Positions 26,644 to 34,829 of a stretch of 64,000 nt of DNA are shown here, piece by piece. This stretch comes from Shewanella insulae (GTDB taxonomy: Bacteria > Pseudomonadota > Gammaproteobacteria > Enterobacterales > Shewanellaceae). The DNA is taken from contig NZ_WRPA01000007.1 in the NCBI RefSeq assembly GCF_009831655.1, positions 124,001 through 188,000 of the forward strand, written 5' to 3'. The position numbers and the translations under genes are program-made. A model generated the notes under the pieces. It saw only the letters and a program-made list of their open reading frames with translations, had not been told where the DNA came from and did no database searches. How positions within the stretch are numbered: the stretch's first letter is position 1; every line of letters starts with the position of its first letter.

Positions 26644-27111
26644 ATGAGCCAAGCGAACGACCGGGTATTGGTGCAGACCCAAGACTTTAGCGCTCCGGAA
26701 GAATATGCCAGAATCGCGGCGGATGACAGCGACGGCGCCGTGGTCACCTTCGTGGGCAAGGTGCGCGACTTCAACGACGGCAGCGCAGTCACCGACCTGA
26801 CCCTGGAACACTATCCGGGCATGACTGAGGCGGTGCTGAATCAGATCGCAGCCGAGGCCAGAGAGCGGTGGCCATTAACTCACGTGACCATTATTCACCG
26901 AGTCGGCACCATGGCCCTGGGTGAGCAGATCGTCTTTATCGGTGTCACCAGTGCCCACCGCAAGGCGGCGTTTGCAGCCTGTGAATTCCTGATCGATTTC
27001 CTCAAGACCAAGGCGCCATTCTGGAAGTTAGAGGCGGGCGAGCAGGGCAAGAACTGGGTCGAGGCCAAAGACGCCGACGAACAGGCCGCCAAGATGTGGG
27101 ACAAGCAGTAA
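26644..27111 (+). CDS. moaE: Molybdopterin synthase catalytic subunit MoaE
   Basis: The 155-residue protein has the MoaE blocks GAVVTFVGKVRDFNDG, LTLEHYPGMTEAVL, HRVGTMALGEQIVFIGVTSAHRKAAFAACEFLIDFLKTKAPFWK (with the catalytic Lys pair) and a charged C-terminus. The start at 26644 directly follows moaD; the apparent longer frame from 26491 lies inside moaD and is not coding. Confidence 0.96.
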   Translation: MSQANDRVLVQTQDFSAPEEYARIAADDSDGAVVTFVGKVRDFNDGSAVTDLTLEHYPGMTEAVLNQIAAEARERWPLTHVTIIHRVGTMALGEQIVFIGVTSAHRKAAFAACEFLIDFLKTKAPFWKLEAGEQGKNWVEAKDADEQAAKMWDKQ

Positions 27112-27144
27112 GCCGGGACGAGCACCCGGGTGATGAGGGTTGAA

Positions 27145-27969
27145 ATGGATTTACTCAGAGGTTTTGTCTTAGCCAGCATGCTGCTTTTGGGCGTAACCCC
27201 AAGCTGGGCGGCCGAGGTGCCGGCCATCGCCGCCGCCTCCAACATCAAGTTTGCCCTGGATAAGATCGCCGCCGACTTTACCAAGGATACGGGCAAGCGG
27301 GTGCGCATCTCCTATGGCTCCTCGGGCAACTTCGTGGCGCAGCTGCGTCATGGCGCGCCGTTTGAGTTGTTCCTGTCAGCAGACGACAAATATATCTATC
27401 AATTACATAAGCTTGGTGTAACTCAGAGCGACGGTGAGATCTACGCCATAGGGCGTCTGGCGCTGGCGGCGCCCAAGCGATCGCCTTTGAGCCTAGATGC
27501 CGAGCTTGTCGGCGTGAAGAGCTTGCTTGAGCTGGGTGAATTGAAGCGTTTTGCCATCGCCAACCCAGATCACGCCCCCTATGGCGAGCGCGCCCGGGAG
27601 GCGCTGCAACATCTGGGACTCTGGCAACCTCTGCAGCCTTATCTCATCTACGGCGAGAATGTGTCTCAGGCGGCGCAGTTTGCCCTGAGCGGTTCCACCG
27701 ATGGCGGCATCGTCGCCCTGTCGCTGGCGATGGCGCCTCAGTTTCGCGCCGCCAGCCACTATGTGGCGCTACCGAGTGAGTGGCATTCGCCCATGAATCA
27801 GCGCATGGTGCTCACGCCTAAGGCGGGGGAGACCGCCAAGGCCTTCTATACCTACCTCACACAGGCAAAGGCGAGGGCGGTATTCCTCGAGTTTGGCTTC
27901 GGCCTGCCAGGTGACAGCCAGGGCAATGAAGTCGTTGATGCTGCTAACAAGCCGGCCGGAGCTCACTGA
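27145..27969 (+). CDS. modA: Molybdate ABC transporter substrate-binding protein
   Basis: The product has 274 residues with an N-terminal signal peptide (about 1-23, cut after SWA). The mature protein begins AAEVPAIAAASNIKFALDKIA and continues with the ModA-type GSSGNFVAQLRHGAPFELFLSAD oxyanion site and a late LPSEWHSPMNQRM. It should capture molybdate (or tungstate) in the periplasm. The ATG at 27145 has GAGGGT upstream; in-frame starts at 27130 and 27133 are possible. Its TGA overlaps the modB ATG. Confidence 0.94.
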   Translation: MDLLRGFVLASMLLLGVTPSWAAEVPAIAAASNIKFALDKIAADFTKDTGKRVRISYGSSGNFVAQLRHGAPFELFLSADDKYIYQLHKLGVTQSDGEIYAIGRLALAAPKRSPLSLDAELVGVKSLLELGELKRFAIANPDHAPYGERAREALQHLGLWQPLQPYLIYGENVSQAAQFALSGSTDGGIVALSLAMAPQFRAASHYVALPSEWHSPMNQRMVLTPKAGETAKAFYTYLTQAKARAVFLEFGFGLPGDSQGNEVVDAANKPAGAH

Positions 27970-28649
27970 TGGATTGGCAGGCGCTGCTGCTTTCGATCAA
28001 GTTAAGCTGTGTCACCGTGCTGGTGTTGATCCCCTTTGCCATCTGGGCCGGCCGCTTTCTGGCGTACCGTCAGTTTAGAGGCAAGTCCTGGCTGGAGGCG
28101 CTGATCATGGTGCCTCTGGTATTGCCGCCGACGGTGATCGGCTACTACCTGCTGGTGGGGCTGGGTAGCCAATCCTGGCTGGGCCAGACGTTAGAAGCCC
28201 TGCTGGGCCAGCAGCTGGTATTCCATTTCTCGGGCCTGGTGGTGGCCTCAGTGCTGGTCAATATTCCCTTTGCCATACAGCCGATACAGCGCGCCTTCGA
28301 GTCAGTGCCCGAAGAGGTACGCGACGCCGGTGCCTGCTGCGGCATGAGCCCGGCCAAGGTGTTGTTTAAGATAGAGCTGCCCCTGGTGTGGCCCGGTGTG
28401 CTGACCGCGTTGGTGCTCTGTTTCTCCCATGTGTTGGGCGAGTTTGGTGTGGTGCTGATGATGGGCGGCAATATTGCCGGCGAGACCAAGACGATCGCCA
28501 TCTCCATCTATGACAGTGTGCAGGCGTTCGATTTCGCCGCAGCTGGGCAGATGTCACTGCTGCTCCTGCTGTTTGCCATTACCGCGCTGGCGCTCACCAC
28601 GAGCCTGTCTCGTCGAATAGGAGGCGTGAGTGTCTCAAGACGTCGCTGA
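27969..28649 (+). CDS. modB: Molybdate ABC transporter permease
   Basis: The 226-residue inner-membrane protein has about five or six helices and the permease EAA loop (EEVRDAGACCGMSPAKVLFKIELPLVWPG). Start and stop overlap the neighbours (one base with modA, 20 with modC), so ModABC are translationally coupled. Confidence 0.95.
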   Translation: MDWQALLLSIKLSCVTVLVLIPFAIWAGRFLAYRQFRGKSWLEALIMVPLVLPPTVIGYYLLVGLGSQSWLGQTLEALLGQQLVFHFSGLVVASVLVNIPFAIQPIQRAFESVPEEVRDAGACCGMSPAKVLFKIELPLVWPGVLTALVLCFSHVLGEFGVVLMMGGNIAGETKTIAISIYDSVQAFDFAAAGQMSLLLLLFAITALALTTSLSRRIGGVSVSRRR

Positions 28650-29739
28650 TCTCAGTTGTAAGATCTTCCAGCAAGAGGGCATCGCCCTGGACGCCGAATT
28701 CGTCTGCAAGGCAGGCGAATTGCTGGCGGTTGTTGGCCCCTCGGGCGGCGGTAAGTCGACCCTGATGCGGATGATCGCCGGCCTGACCAAGCCTGAGTCG
28801 GGCGAGATTCGCTATGGTGACAGCGTCTGGTTCAGCAGCGAGAGCGGCCGTTATCTTACGCCTCAGCAACGCCACCTTGGCTATGTACCGCAGCATTTTG
28901 GCCTGTTTCCTAACATGACGGCGCTGGCCAACGTGGTGGCGGCGCTGGATCATATTCCTAAGGCAGAGCGTGTCGCACGGGCCAAAGACTGGCTCGAGCG
29001 GGTGAATCTTCACGGCCTGCCGGATCGCCTGCCAGCCAACTTGTCCGGTGGTCAGCGTCAGCGGGTGGCCCTGGCAAGGGCCCTAGCCCGTGAGCCAAGA
29101 GTCCTGCTGCTGGATGAGCCTTTCTCCGCCGTCGACAGGGAGACCCGCGAGCGTCTCTATCTGGAGCTGGCCCGGCTCAAGGAGCAGCTGGCGATCCCAG
29201 TGATCATGGTGACCCACGATCTTAACGAGGCGTTGCTGCTGGCCGATCGCATGATCCTCATCAGTCAGGGCACCCTGCTGCAGCAGGGCAGTCCGCGGGA
29301 GGTGTTGAGCCGTCCGCGCAACGAGGCGGTCGCCAAGCAGATGGGGCTGAGAAACCTGTTCGACGCCCATGTGGTAGCACAGGAGGCGGAGCGGCAGATC
29401 ACTTGGCTCAGGTTTGGCGAGCATCTGATTGCCGGTAACTACTGCGAGCACCTGGCCATTGGCGCCAAGGTGCGCTGGGTGATCCCCAATCAGGGGGTGA
29501 GGTTTAACTCCATCACCAAGGGACGCCTGTGCCGCAGTTTCAACAAGCTCAGCATCACCATAGAGTCCTGTCTCAGCATGGGGGAGACCATGCGTATCCT
29601 CGCCAGTATCAAGGGGGTGAAGCATCACCTCAATGCGGAGGTGCCGCTGCATTTCGCCCAGAAGATGGGGTTGGCGCCTGGGGTAGAGACAGAGGTGGCA
29701 CTCAAGTCTGAGCTGATCCATATCCTCGAAAATGACTAG
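28630..29739 (+). CDS. modC: Molybdate ABC transporter ATP-binding protein
   Basis: The product has 369 residues. Walker A GPSGGGKST lies at 36-44, the ABC signature LSGGQRQRVALARAL near residue 140, Walker B RVLLLDEPFS follows, and the switch His is in VTHDLNEALLL. After about 240 residues comes a TOBE-like molybdate-binding region. It starts with GTG after AGGAGGC, inside the 3' end of modB. No modE gene is seen in the window. Confidence 0.95.
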   Translation: MSQDVADLSCKIFQQEGIALDAEFVCKAGELLAVVGPSGGGKSTLMRMIAGLTKPESGEIRYGDSVWFSSESGRYLTPQQRHLGYVPQHFGLFPNMTALANVVAALDHIPKAERVARAKDWLERVNLHGLPDRLPANLSGGQRQRVALARALAREPRVLLLDEPFSAVDRETRERLYLELARLKEQLAIPVIMVTHDLNEALLLADRMILISQGTLLQQGSPREVLSRPRNEAVAKQMGLRNLFDAHVVAQEAERQITWLRFGEHLIAGNYCEHLAIGAKVRWVIPNQGVRFNSITKGRLCRSFNKLSITIESCLSMGETMRILASIKGVKHHLNAEVPLHFAQKMGLAPGVETEVALKSELIHILEND

Positions 29740-29842
29740 GTTGCAGCGTCGCTGAATAGAATATGATCAATCCTTAATACGCCTTCCATCTCCTCGATAT
29801 TTGCCGTCATCTATCCTTAGGAATTGAGACTCGAGGAGACAC

Positions 29843-30202
29843 ATGATGCAGAAAAAACTCACCGGTACCCTAATTCTTTCTTGCATACTCACACTGCCAG
29901 CCTTCGCCGCCTATAATGGCCCCAAGGTGGGTGGCGTGATTCAGCATGCCAGCGATGCCCATGACGCCAAAGATGACACTCAGGTGGAACTGACAGGTAA
30001 GCTGATCAAGAGCCTGGGCGACGAGAAATACCTGTTTCGCGACAGTAGCGGCGAAGTCGAAGTGGAGATAGACAACGCCCTTTGGCGCGACATAGAGGTC
30101 TCCAGTGACACTACCGTGACCCTGAGGGGCGAGGTGGACGATGAATGGCGCGGTATCGAGATAGAGATCGACAGCATAGAGTTGGTCGATCAGGCGGAAT
30201 GA
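29843..30202 (+). CDS. BOF-family periplasmic protein, YgiW-like
   Basis: The 119-residue product has a signal peptide (1-22, cut after AFA) and a bacterial OB-fold domain: YNGPKVGGVIQHASDAHDAKDDTQVELTGKL, YLFRDSSGEVEVEIDNALWRD and VTLRGEVDDEW. The family includes YgiW/VisP, stress-linked periplasmic proteins often next to two-component systems, as here. A hairpin follows the gene, so it is probably transcribed alone. Confidence 0.88.
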   Translation: MMQKKLTGTLILSCILTLPAFAAYNGPKVGGVIQHASDAHDAKDDTQVELTGKLIKSLGDEKYLFRDSSGEVEVEIDNALWRDIEVSSDTTVTLRGEVDDEWRGIEIEIDSIELVDQAE

Positions 30203-30287
30203 GTCGAGACTAACGCGCTGGCATGGGTGAAATGGACCAAATGAGTTTAAACTAAATTTAATCTTGAAAGCCTTAAGCCCCTCGTCT

Positions 30288-30312
30288 ATCCCATTGGTAC
30301 TGGGATTTTTTG
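30288..30312 (+). terminator. Terminator after the BOF-family gene
   Basis: ATCCCA, a loop, TGGGAT and then six T. It lies between the BOF gene and the PepSY-like gene and would separate them. Confidence 0.7.
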
Positions 30313-30352
30313 CGTGTAAGATACCGATATTGAAGAATTTAATGGAGGAGCT

Positions 30353-30889
30353 ATGGCTCGTTGGTTTATCAGTTTAATGCTGTTGTCTGGGCTGGCGGGG
30401 GCGAATGCGGCCCAGGCCAATCCGGCAGTGCTTGAGTTGCTATCGGATAGCCAAAGCCTGACTCCACAGAAGATGATCCAGCAGGCGGAGAAGACCTATC
30501 CTGGGGTGATATCCGAGTTTCAGATCGATGTGGAAAATGGTCAGTTGATCTATGAGATCAGCATGATCAACATCAAGGAAGACACCATTAACGAATTTGA
30601 GTTTTGGGCAAAAGATGGCCGACTCATTCGTCAGAAGGTGGAGGCCCTAGAGGCGGACGATAAGGATGAACTTAAGGCGGTGCGCCTGCTTAGAGAGATG
30701 GAGCAGAGCTTCTCGCAACTGCTCAAGCTGGCCATGGGTGACAGCAACGCCCATATTCTCGAGGCGCAGCTGGATCACGATCTGGGCATCAGCTACTTGG
30801 AACTCAAGCTTATCGATGCCAACGGCAAACATAGCATAGCCTTCGATATCGAAAATCAGCGGCCTTTGCCCCTGTTGAAGTGGAATTAA
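30353..30889 (+). CDS. Periplasmic PepSY-like protein
   Basis: The 178-residue product has a signal peptide (cut near AQA-NP, about residue 22) and a PepSY-like repeat: TPQKMIQQAEKTYPGVISEFQIDVENGQLIYEISMIN, and a weaker second one in NAHILEAQLDHDLGISYLELKLIDANG. PepSY domains are thought to modulate proteases or act as sensors. It stops four bases before a response regulator gene and is very probably co-transcribed with it, so it may be part of the signal input of that system. Confidence 0.75.
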   Translation: MARWFISLMLLSGLAGANAAQANPAVLELLSDSQSLTPQKMIQQAEKTYPGVISEFQIDVENGQLIYEISMINIKEDTINEFEFWAKDGRLIRQKVEALEADDKDELKAVRLLREMEQSFSQLLKLAMGDSNAHILEAQLDHDLGISYLELKLIDANGKHSIAFDIENQRPLPLLKWN

Positions 30890-30892
30890 CAG

Positions 30893-31570
30893 ATGAAAAT
30901 ATTACTGGTAGAAGATGATGCGACCACCACAGAGTATGTGGTCAAGGGGTTTGCCGAACAGGGACACAATATCGAGACGGCTAGCGATGGTCATCAGGGC
31001 TTGTTGCTGGCCACCAGTATGCAGTATGACCTGGTGATACTGGATCGTATGTTGCCTCAGCTAGACGGCCTCAAGTTGCTGGCGGCGCTACGCGCGACCG
31101 GCAACCAGACGCCTGTACTTATCCTGTCGGCACTTAGCCATGTGGATGAGCGGGTTAAGGGCCTCAGGGCCGGTGGCGACGACTATATGACCAAGCCCTT
31201 TGCCTTCTCCGAACTCCTGGTGCGCGCCGAGAAGCTGATGCAGCGTGGCAATTCTGCGCCTGCACAGACAGAGCTTAAGGTGGGGGATTTGGTGATGGAA
31301 CTGCTGACCCGCAAGGTCACCCTGGCGGGCAGTGAGATCATGCTGCAACCCAAAGAGTTTCAACTGCTCAAGTACTTGATGGAGCACCCGAATCAGGTGA
31401 TCAGCCGCACCCTCTTATTTGAGGCAGTGTGGGATTATCATTTCGATCCTCGCACCAATGTGATCGACGTGCATATCGCCAAGCTAAGACGTAAGTTTGA
31501 AGAGTTGGGCTTTGGCGAGCTGATCGAAACGGTTCGAGGGGCTGGCTATCGCCTCCGTCAAGGGCATTAG
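30893..31570 (+). CDS. OmpR-family response regulator
   Basis: The 225-residue product has a receiver domain with acidic pair D8-D9 and phospho-acceptor Asp51 (VILDRMLPQLDG), Lys in MTKPFAFSELL, and a winged-helix DNA-binding domain ending RGAGYRLRQGH. It resembles the CusR/QseB/PmrA group, and the partner kinase gene overlaps or directly follows it. The target and signal are unknown. Confidence 0.9.
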   Translation: MKILLVEDDATTTEYVVKGFAEQGHNIETASDGHQGLLLATSMQYDLVILDRMLPQLDGLKLLAALRATGNQTPVLILSALSHVDERVKGLRAGGDDYMTKPFAFSELLVRAEKLMQRGNSAPAQTELKVGDLVMELLTRKVTLAGSEIMLQPKEFQLLKYLMEHPNQVISRTLLFEAVWDYHFDPRTNVIDVHIAKLRRKFEELGFGELIETVRGAGYRLRQGH

Positions 31571-31619
31571 ACCCTATCAGAGTAGTGCCTGGCGCATTAC
31601 TATCATCTTCTCTGCCCTG

Positions 31620-32879
31620 GTGACCCTGATTATCGGTACCCTGTTGTTTGGCATGTATCGTCAGCTGATCAATGAGCAGGAGCTGCAGACCAATCAACAC
31701 CTGGCGGCAGAGAAGCTGCGCTATCAGCAGATGGCGCTCACCTTGGACAGACGCAGCTTTGCCACCCAGATCCGCACCGCCGACCCCAAGACGGCCCTGG
31801 TGGTGTGGCGTAGCTCGCTGGATCTGGTGGGGGCGCTAAGCCTGATGCCGGATGACATGCCGCTGCTGCCGGAGACGCGTGACTTTCCTATTCTCACCAG
31901 CGGGCCGGATAAGCTGCATATCTTAACCGGCGGTTTGGTGATCACACGTTACGGCCCAGTGCTGATCGCGACCCGAACCGATCAGCTGGCGACCCTGATC
32001 GAGCGCTTCGTCAACGCGGCCATCACGGCGCTGATGTTGACTATCGTGCTGACCCTGGCTTTGGGCTACCTGTTTTCCAAGGCGATTCTGCGCCGCCTGG
32101 TGCAGTACAACCGCCTGAGTCGCCGCATCGAGCGAGGCGAGTATTCCACCCGCCTGCCGGTGAGTTGGCGCCAGGATGAGTTTGACATGCTGGCGGGCAA
32201 CTTTAACCAGGTGCTGGATACCCTGGAGGCCAACCTGCATGCGGTGCGAGGTGCCACAGACAATATTGCCCACGATCTCAGGACGCCGCTGTCTCATCTG
32301 AGGATAGGCCTGGAGCAGTTGCCGCAGCGGCCCGCCGAGGAGCTGGACGAGGCAAGCGCTATTCTGATCGAGGAGCTGGATCATTGCCTGGCGACCTTCG
32401 ATGCCATGCTATCCCTCACCCGCATCGAGGAGGGGCAACAGGATCTCGAGCTACAACCCCTGAGCCTGAGGGATCTGTGTCAGGACTTGTTCGAGATGGC
32501 GGAGGCGATGGCGGAGTCCAACGGCCAGACTCTCAGCCTGTCGCTGGATCAAGACTATAGTGTGATGGGGGACAAATACCTGCTGTTCCAGGCGCTGTTT
32601 AACCTGGTGGACAACGCCATCAAGTATTCCGGCGAGGGCGCCAAGATAGAGATAATCCAGCAAGACAATGAAATACTGATCCGCGATAACGGGCCGGGGA
32701 TTCCAGATGATGCCACCGAGAAGGTGTTCGATCGCCTGGTGCGTCTGGACCCGAGCCGTCACAACAAGGGCACTGGATTAGGACTTTCGCTGGTCAAGGC
32801 GATCCTGCAGCGTCATAATGCCCGCATCGAGCTCTCCGACAACCAGCCTGGGCTGCAGGTGAGCATACGTTTTTCATAG
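31620..32879 (+). CDS. Sensor histidine kinase partner of the upstream regulator (true start probably earlier)
   Basis: From the GTG at 31620 the protein has 419 residues: remains of a first membrane helix, a short periplasmic part, a second helix (about 135-152), HAMP, phospho-acceptor His218 in NIAHDLRTPLSHLR, NLVDNAIKYSG, DNGPGIPDD and GTGLGLSLV. The frame stays open upstream to 31524, and translation there supplies the rest of the first helix (AWRITIIFSALV). No ATG, GTG or TTG exists in that extension; the best candidate is an ATT at 31566 overlapping the regulator's TAG. The annotated start may therefore be 18 codons too late. Confidence 0.85.
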   Translation: MTLIIGTLLFGMYRQLINEQELQTNQHLAAEKLRYQQMALTLDRRSFATQIRTADPKTALVVWRSSLDLVGALSLMPDDMPLLPETRDFPILTSGPDKLHILTGGLVITRYGPVLIATRTDQLATLIERFVNAAITALMLTIVLTLALGYLFSKAILRRLVQYNRLSRRIERGEYSTRLPVSWRQDEFDMLAGNFNQVLDTLEANLHAVRGATDNIAHDLRTPLSHLRIGLEQLPQRPAEELDEASAILIEELDHCLATFDAMLSLTRIEEGQQDLELQPLSLRDLCQDLFEMAEAMAESNGQTLSLSLDQDYSVMGDKYLLFQALFNLVDNAIKYSGEGAKIEIIQQDNEILIRDNGPGIPDDATEKVFDRLVRLDPSRHNKGTGLGLSLVKAILQRHNARIELSDNQPGLQVSIRFS

Positions 32880-32891
32880 GGCCGACAATCC

Positions 32892-33566
32892 ATGTATAAG
32901 ATCATTGCCGATGAAGCAGACTTCTTGGTGATCGATAAGGCGCCGGGTGTTCATTTTCATAGCCAGGACGGTAGTGCCGGGGTGATGGCGCAGCTCGAGC
33001 GGGATCTCGATATCAAGCTCTATTCGGTGCATCGCCTGGATACCATGACATCTGGCCTGCTGCTGTTTGCCAAGTCGAGCGAGGCGGCGGCAGCCTTTAC
33101 CCAGCGCTTTAGCGAGCACAAGGTGCAGAAGTACTATGTGGCGCTGGCCAAGGGCAAGCCGAAGAAGAAGCAGGGTAGCATAGTGGGTGACATGGCCAAG
33201 TCCCGCCGCAGTATGTATAAGCTGCTGCGTAGCAAGGAGAATCCGGCGATCACTCAGTTTTTCTCTCAGTCTGTTGCCGAGGGGCTGCGTCTCTACCTGC
33301 TAAAACCGCTGAGTGGCAAGACGCATCAGCTCAGGGTGGCGCTGGCCAGCCTGGGAGTACCGATTCTAGGCGATCGACTCTATGGTGGCGATGAGGCCGA
33401 CCGGGGTTATCTACACGCCTACGCCTTAGGCTTTGAGTGGCAGGGGCGGGAGTATGCCTACAGGCAGATTCCCGAACGGGGTGAGGCATTTAACCTGGAT
33501 AGTGTAAGAAACCAGTTGCAAACCTGGAGTAAGCCTGAGAAGTTAGATTGGCCGAAACGAAATTGA
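32892..33566 (+). CDS. RluA-type RNA pseudouridine synthase
   Basis: The 224-residue product has the family motif YSVHRLDTMTSGLLLFAK with the catalytic Asp at about residue 52, the later KPLSGKTHQLRVALASLGVPILGDRLYGG, and no S4 domain. It should turn a specific uridine in rRNA or tRNA into pseudouridine; which site cannot be told. It begins 12 bases after the kinase gene, so read-through from it is possible. Confidence 0.9.
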   Translation: MYKIIADEADFLVIDKAPGVHFHSQDGSAGVMAQLERDLDIKLYSVHRLDTMTSGLLLFAKSSEAAAAFTQRFSEHKVQKYYVALAKGKPKKKQGSIVGDMAKSRRSMYKLLRSKENPAITQFFSQSVAEGLRLYLLKPLSGKTHQLRVALASLGVPILGDRLYGGDEADRGYLHAYALGFEWQGREYAYRQIPERGEAFNLDSVRNQLQTWSKPEKLDWPKRN

Positions 33567-33588
33567 GTCAATGTAAGGAAGCCTGCCT

Positions 33589-33756
33589 ATGGATACCAAT
33601 AAACTACTGCTCATTGTTATCGCCATCCTGCTGCCACCTGTTGCCGTCTTCTTAAAGAGTGGTGTTGGTAAGGACCTGCTGATCAACATCATTCTCTGCC
33701 TGTTGTTCTTTGTCCCAGGTATATTGCATGCCCTGTGGGTGGTGACAAAATCTTAA
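33589..33756 (+). CDS. Pmp3/YqaE-family small membrane protein
   Basis: This 55-residue protein is easily missed because of its length. It has two hydrophobic helices (about 6-22 and 29-51) with the Pmp3 signature LPPVAVFLKSGVGKDLLINIILCLLFFVPGILHALWVV. Family members are stress-linked proteolipids that affect membrane potential. The ribosome binding site AAGGAA lies 9 bases before the ATG. A terminator follows 24 bases after the stop. Confidence 0.9.
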   Translation: MDTNKLLLIVIAILLPPVAVFLKSGVGKDLLINIILCLLFFVPGILHALWVVTKS

Positions 33757-33779
33757 GCCTCGTTTGAGGCTGAGTGATA

Positions 33780-33805
33780 GAGCGCGGCATAGGCTGCGCT
33801 TTTTT
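33780..33805 (+). terminator. Terminator after the Pmp3-family gene
   Basis: An imperfect stem AGCGCGGC / GGCTGCGCT with one mismatch, followed by a run of six T. Confidence 0.7.
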
Positions 33806-33914
33806 ATGGCAGATTGTTACCGCTAGCCTGAACAGTGAGTTTAAGCGTCGTCTCTTTTTCTCTGCATCCGAGTTGGCCAGACTAACTTCTCTCAATTCGA
33901 ATTAAGGAGAGAAG

Positions 33915-34307
33915 ATGAATAAGGTGTGGAGTCCGGATACCCTAGCAGCCCCCGCAGCCAACTATCATCAATGTGCGCTGGTTTCGCAGCCCTCACGCTG
34001 GCTGAACATCGCAGGCCAGCTTGGCATAGATAGACAGGGCAAACTGGCGCCTGACGCCGAGGGGCAGATAGTGCAGGCGTGGGAAAATCTATATTTAGTG
34101 TTGCAGGCTAATGAGATGGGGCTGGAGGACCTAGTGTCTGTACGAATCTATCTTGTCGACAGGGACGATCTGCCTCAGTATCAGGCCGCCAAGTCGCGCC
34201 TTAGGTTCGATGTTGGCGGCCTGCCCACGACACTGATATTTGTCCAGGGGCTATTCGAACCCCATTGGCGGGTGGAGATCGAGGCGCAGGCGGCCAAGGC
34301 TTTCTAA
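33915..34307 (+). CDS. RidA/YjgF-family protein
   Basis: The 130-residue product has the Rid-family pattern: LNIAGQLGID near residue 31, QIVQAWENLYLVLQANEMGLEDLVSVRIYLVDRDDLPQYQAAKSRLR, and the C-terminal PHWRVEIEAQA. The Arg that RidA uses to deaminate imine intermediates is normally in an R-x-x-x-Y/L context before the C-terminus; here LPTTLIFVQGLFEPHWRVEIE replaces the usual PARTxV block, so true RidA activity is uncertain. A ribosome binding site AAGGAGAG precedes the ATG. It is a single gene. Confidence 0.82.
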   Translation: MNKVWSPDTLAAPAANYHQCALVSQPSRWLNIAGQLGIDRQGKLAPDAEGQIVQAWENLYLVLQANEMGLEDLVSVRIYLVDRDDLPQYQAAKSRLRFDVGGLPTTLIFVQGLFEPHWRVEIEAQAAKAF

Positions 34308-34437
34308 GCAAGTTATCTCTTGCCTTGCAGGCGTGATTCAGGTTTCACTCAGTGTCCTTTTTTAGGGTTGTCGACGACAAATCGGCGATCCTACATTGCG
34401 CTAAAATTGTACTGTTAACTTTCTGATAACCCCATGA

Positions 34438-34465
34438 GGCGGCGATTTAGGCTATAATCGCCGCC
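34438..34465. promoter_or_regulatory. Perfect 10-bp inverted repeat around a TATAAT box, abutting the DUF2986 start
   Basis: GGCGGCGATT (34438-34447) and AATCGCCGCC (34456-34465) are exact inverse copies around an eight-base centre. TATAAT lies at 34453-34458, overlapping the right arm. The repeat ends at the base before the ATG, and no Shine-Dalgarno sequence is present. Either the hairpin masks the start or transcription begins at or very near the ATG. Confidence 0.5.
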
Positions 34466-34621
34466 ATGAACAGAAAGAAGAAAATTAATCAAACACTTAA
34501 GGCCAAGGCGAAGAAGGCTAACGCTAAACTTCATCGTTCAGGTAAGCCTAAGTATATTGCCAAGGCCGAACGCGAACGACTCGCCGAGGTGGCCGAAGCA
34601 CCCTCAGAATCTGTCTCTTAG
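34466..34621 (+). CDS. DUF2986 family small basic protein
   Basis: The 51-residue, very lysine-rich protein (MNRKKKINQTLKAKAKKANA at its start) continues with HRSGKPKYIAKAERERL and an acidic tail. This is the DUF2986 pattern found in Shewanella, Vibrio and relatives; function unknown, with nucleic-acid or ribosome contact plausible from the charge. It is too short for many gene finders. It has no ribosome binding site. Confidence 0.8.
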   Translation: MNRKKKINQTLKAKAKKANAKLHRSGKPKYIAKAERERLAEVAEAPSESVS

Positions 34622-34829
34622 GGTAGAGACCTTCCTCAATCCATTTTCATTCGTCCCTTTGGGGCTTTCGCCGACCTCTTTTCCTTGTGAGCCTTTGGAC
34701 GGGCTACACTTTGGAGATATGTCCGGCGTGAGCGACCCAAGCTCGGGCTATGATTGGGCGGCTTGAATCATGCCGACCCGATGACAAGGCAAGATAGGCC
34801 GATATGGCTATCGCCTAATAAGGAGAACC
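34622..34829. other. Intergenic region upstream of gltS
   Basis: There is no convincing gene; the 69-codon frame at 34557-34766 begins inside the DUF2986 gene. The region must carry the gltS promoter, and the ribosome binding site AAGGAG lies just before the gltS ATG. Confidence 0.4.

Noticed and set aside
34557..34766. 69-codon frame after the DUF2986 gene
   Set aside because: It begins inside the DUF2986 gene in another frame and has no ribosome binding site or family features.
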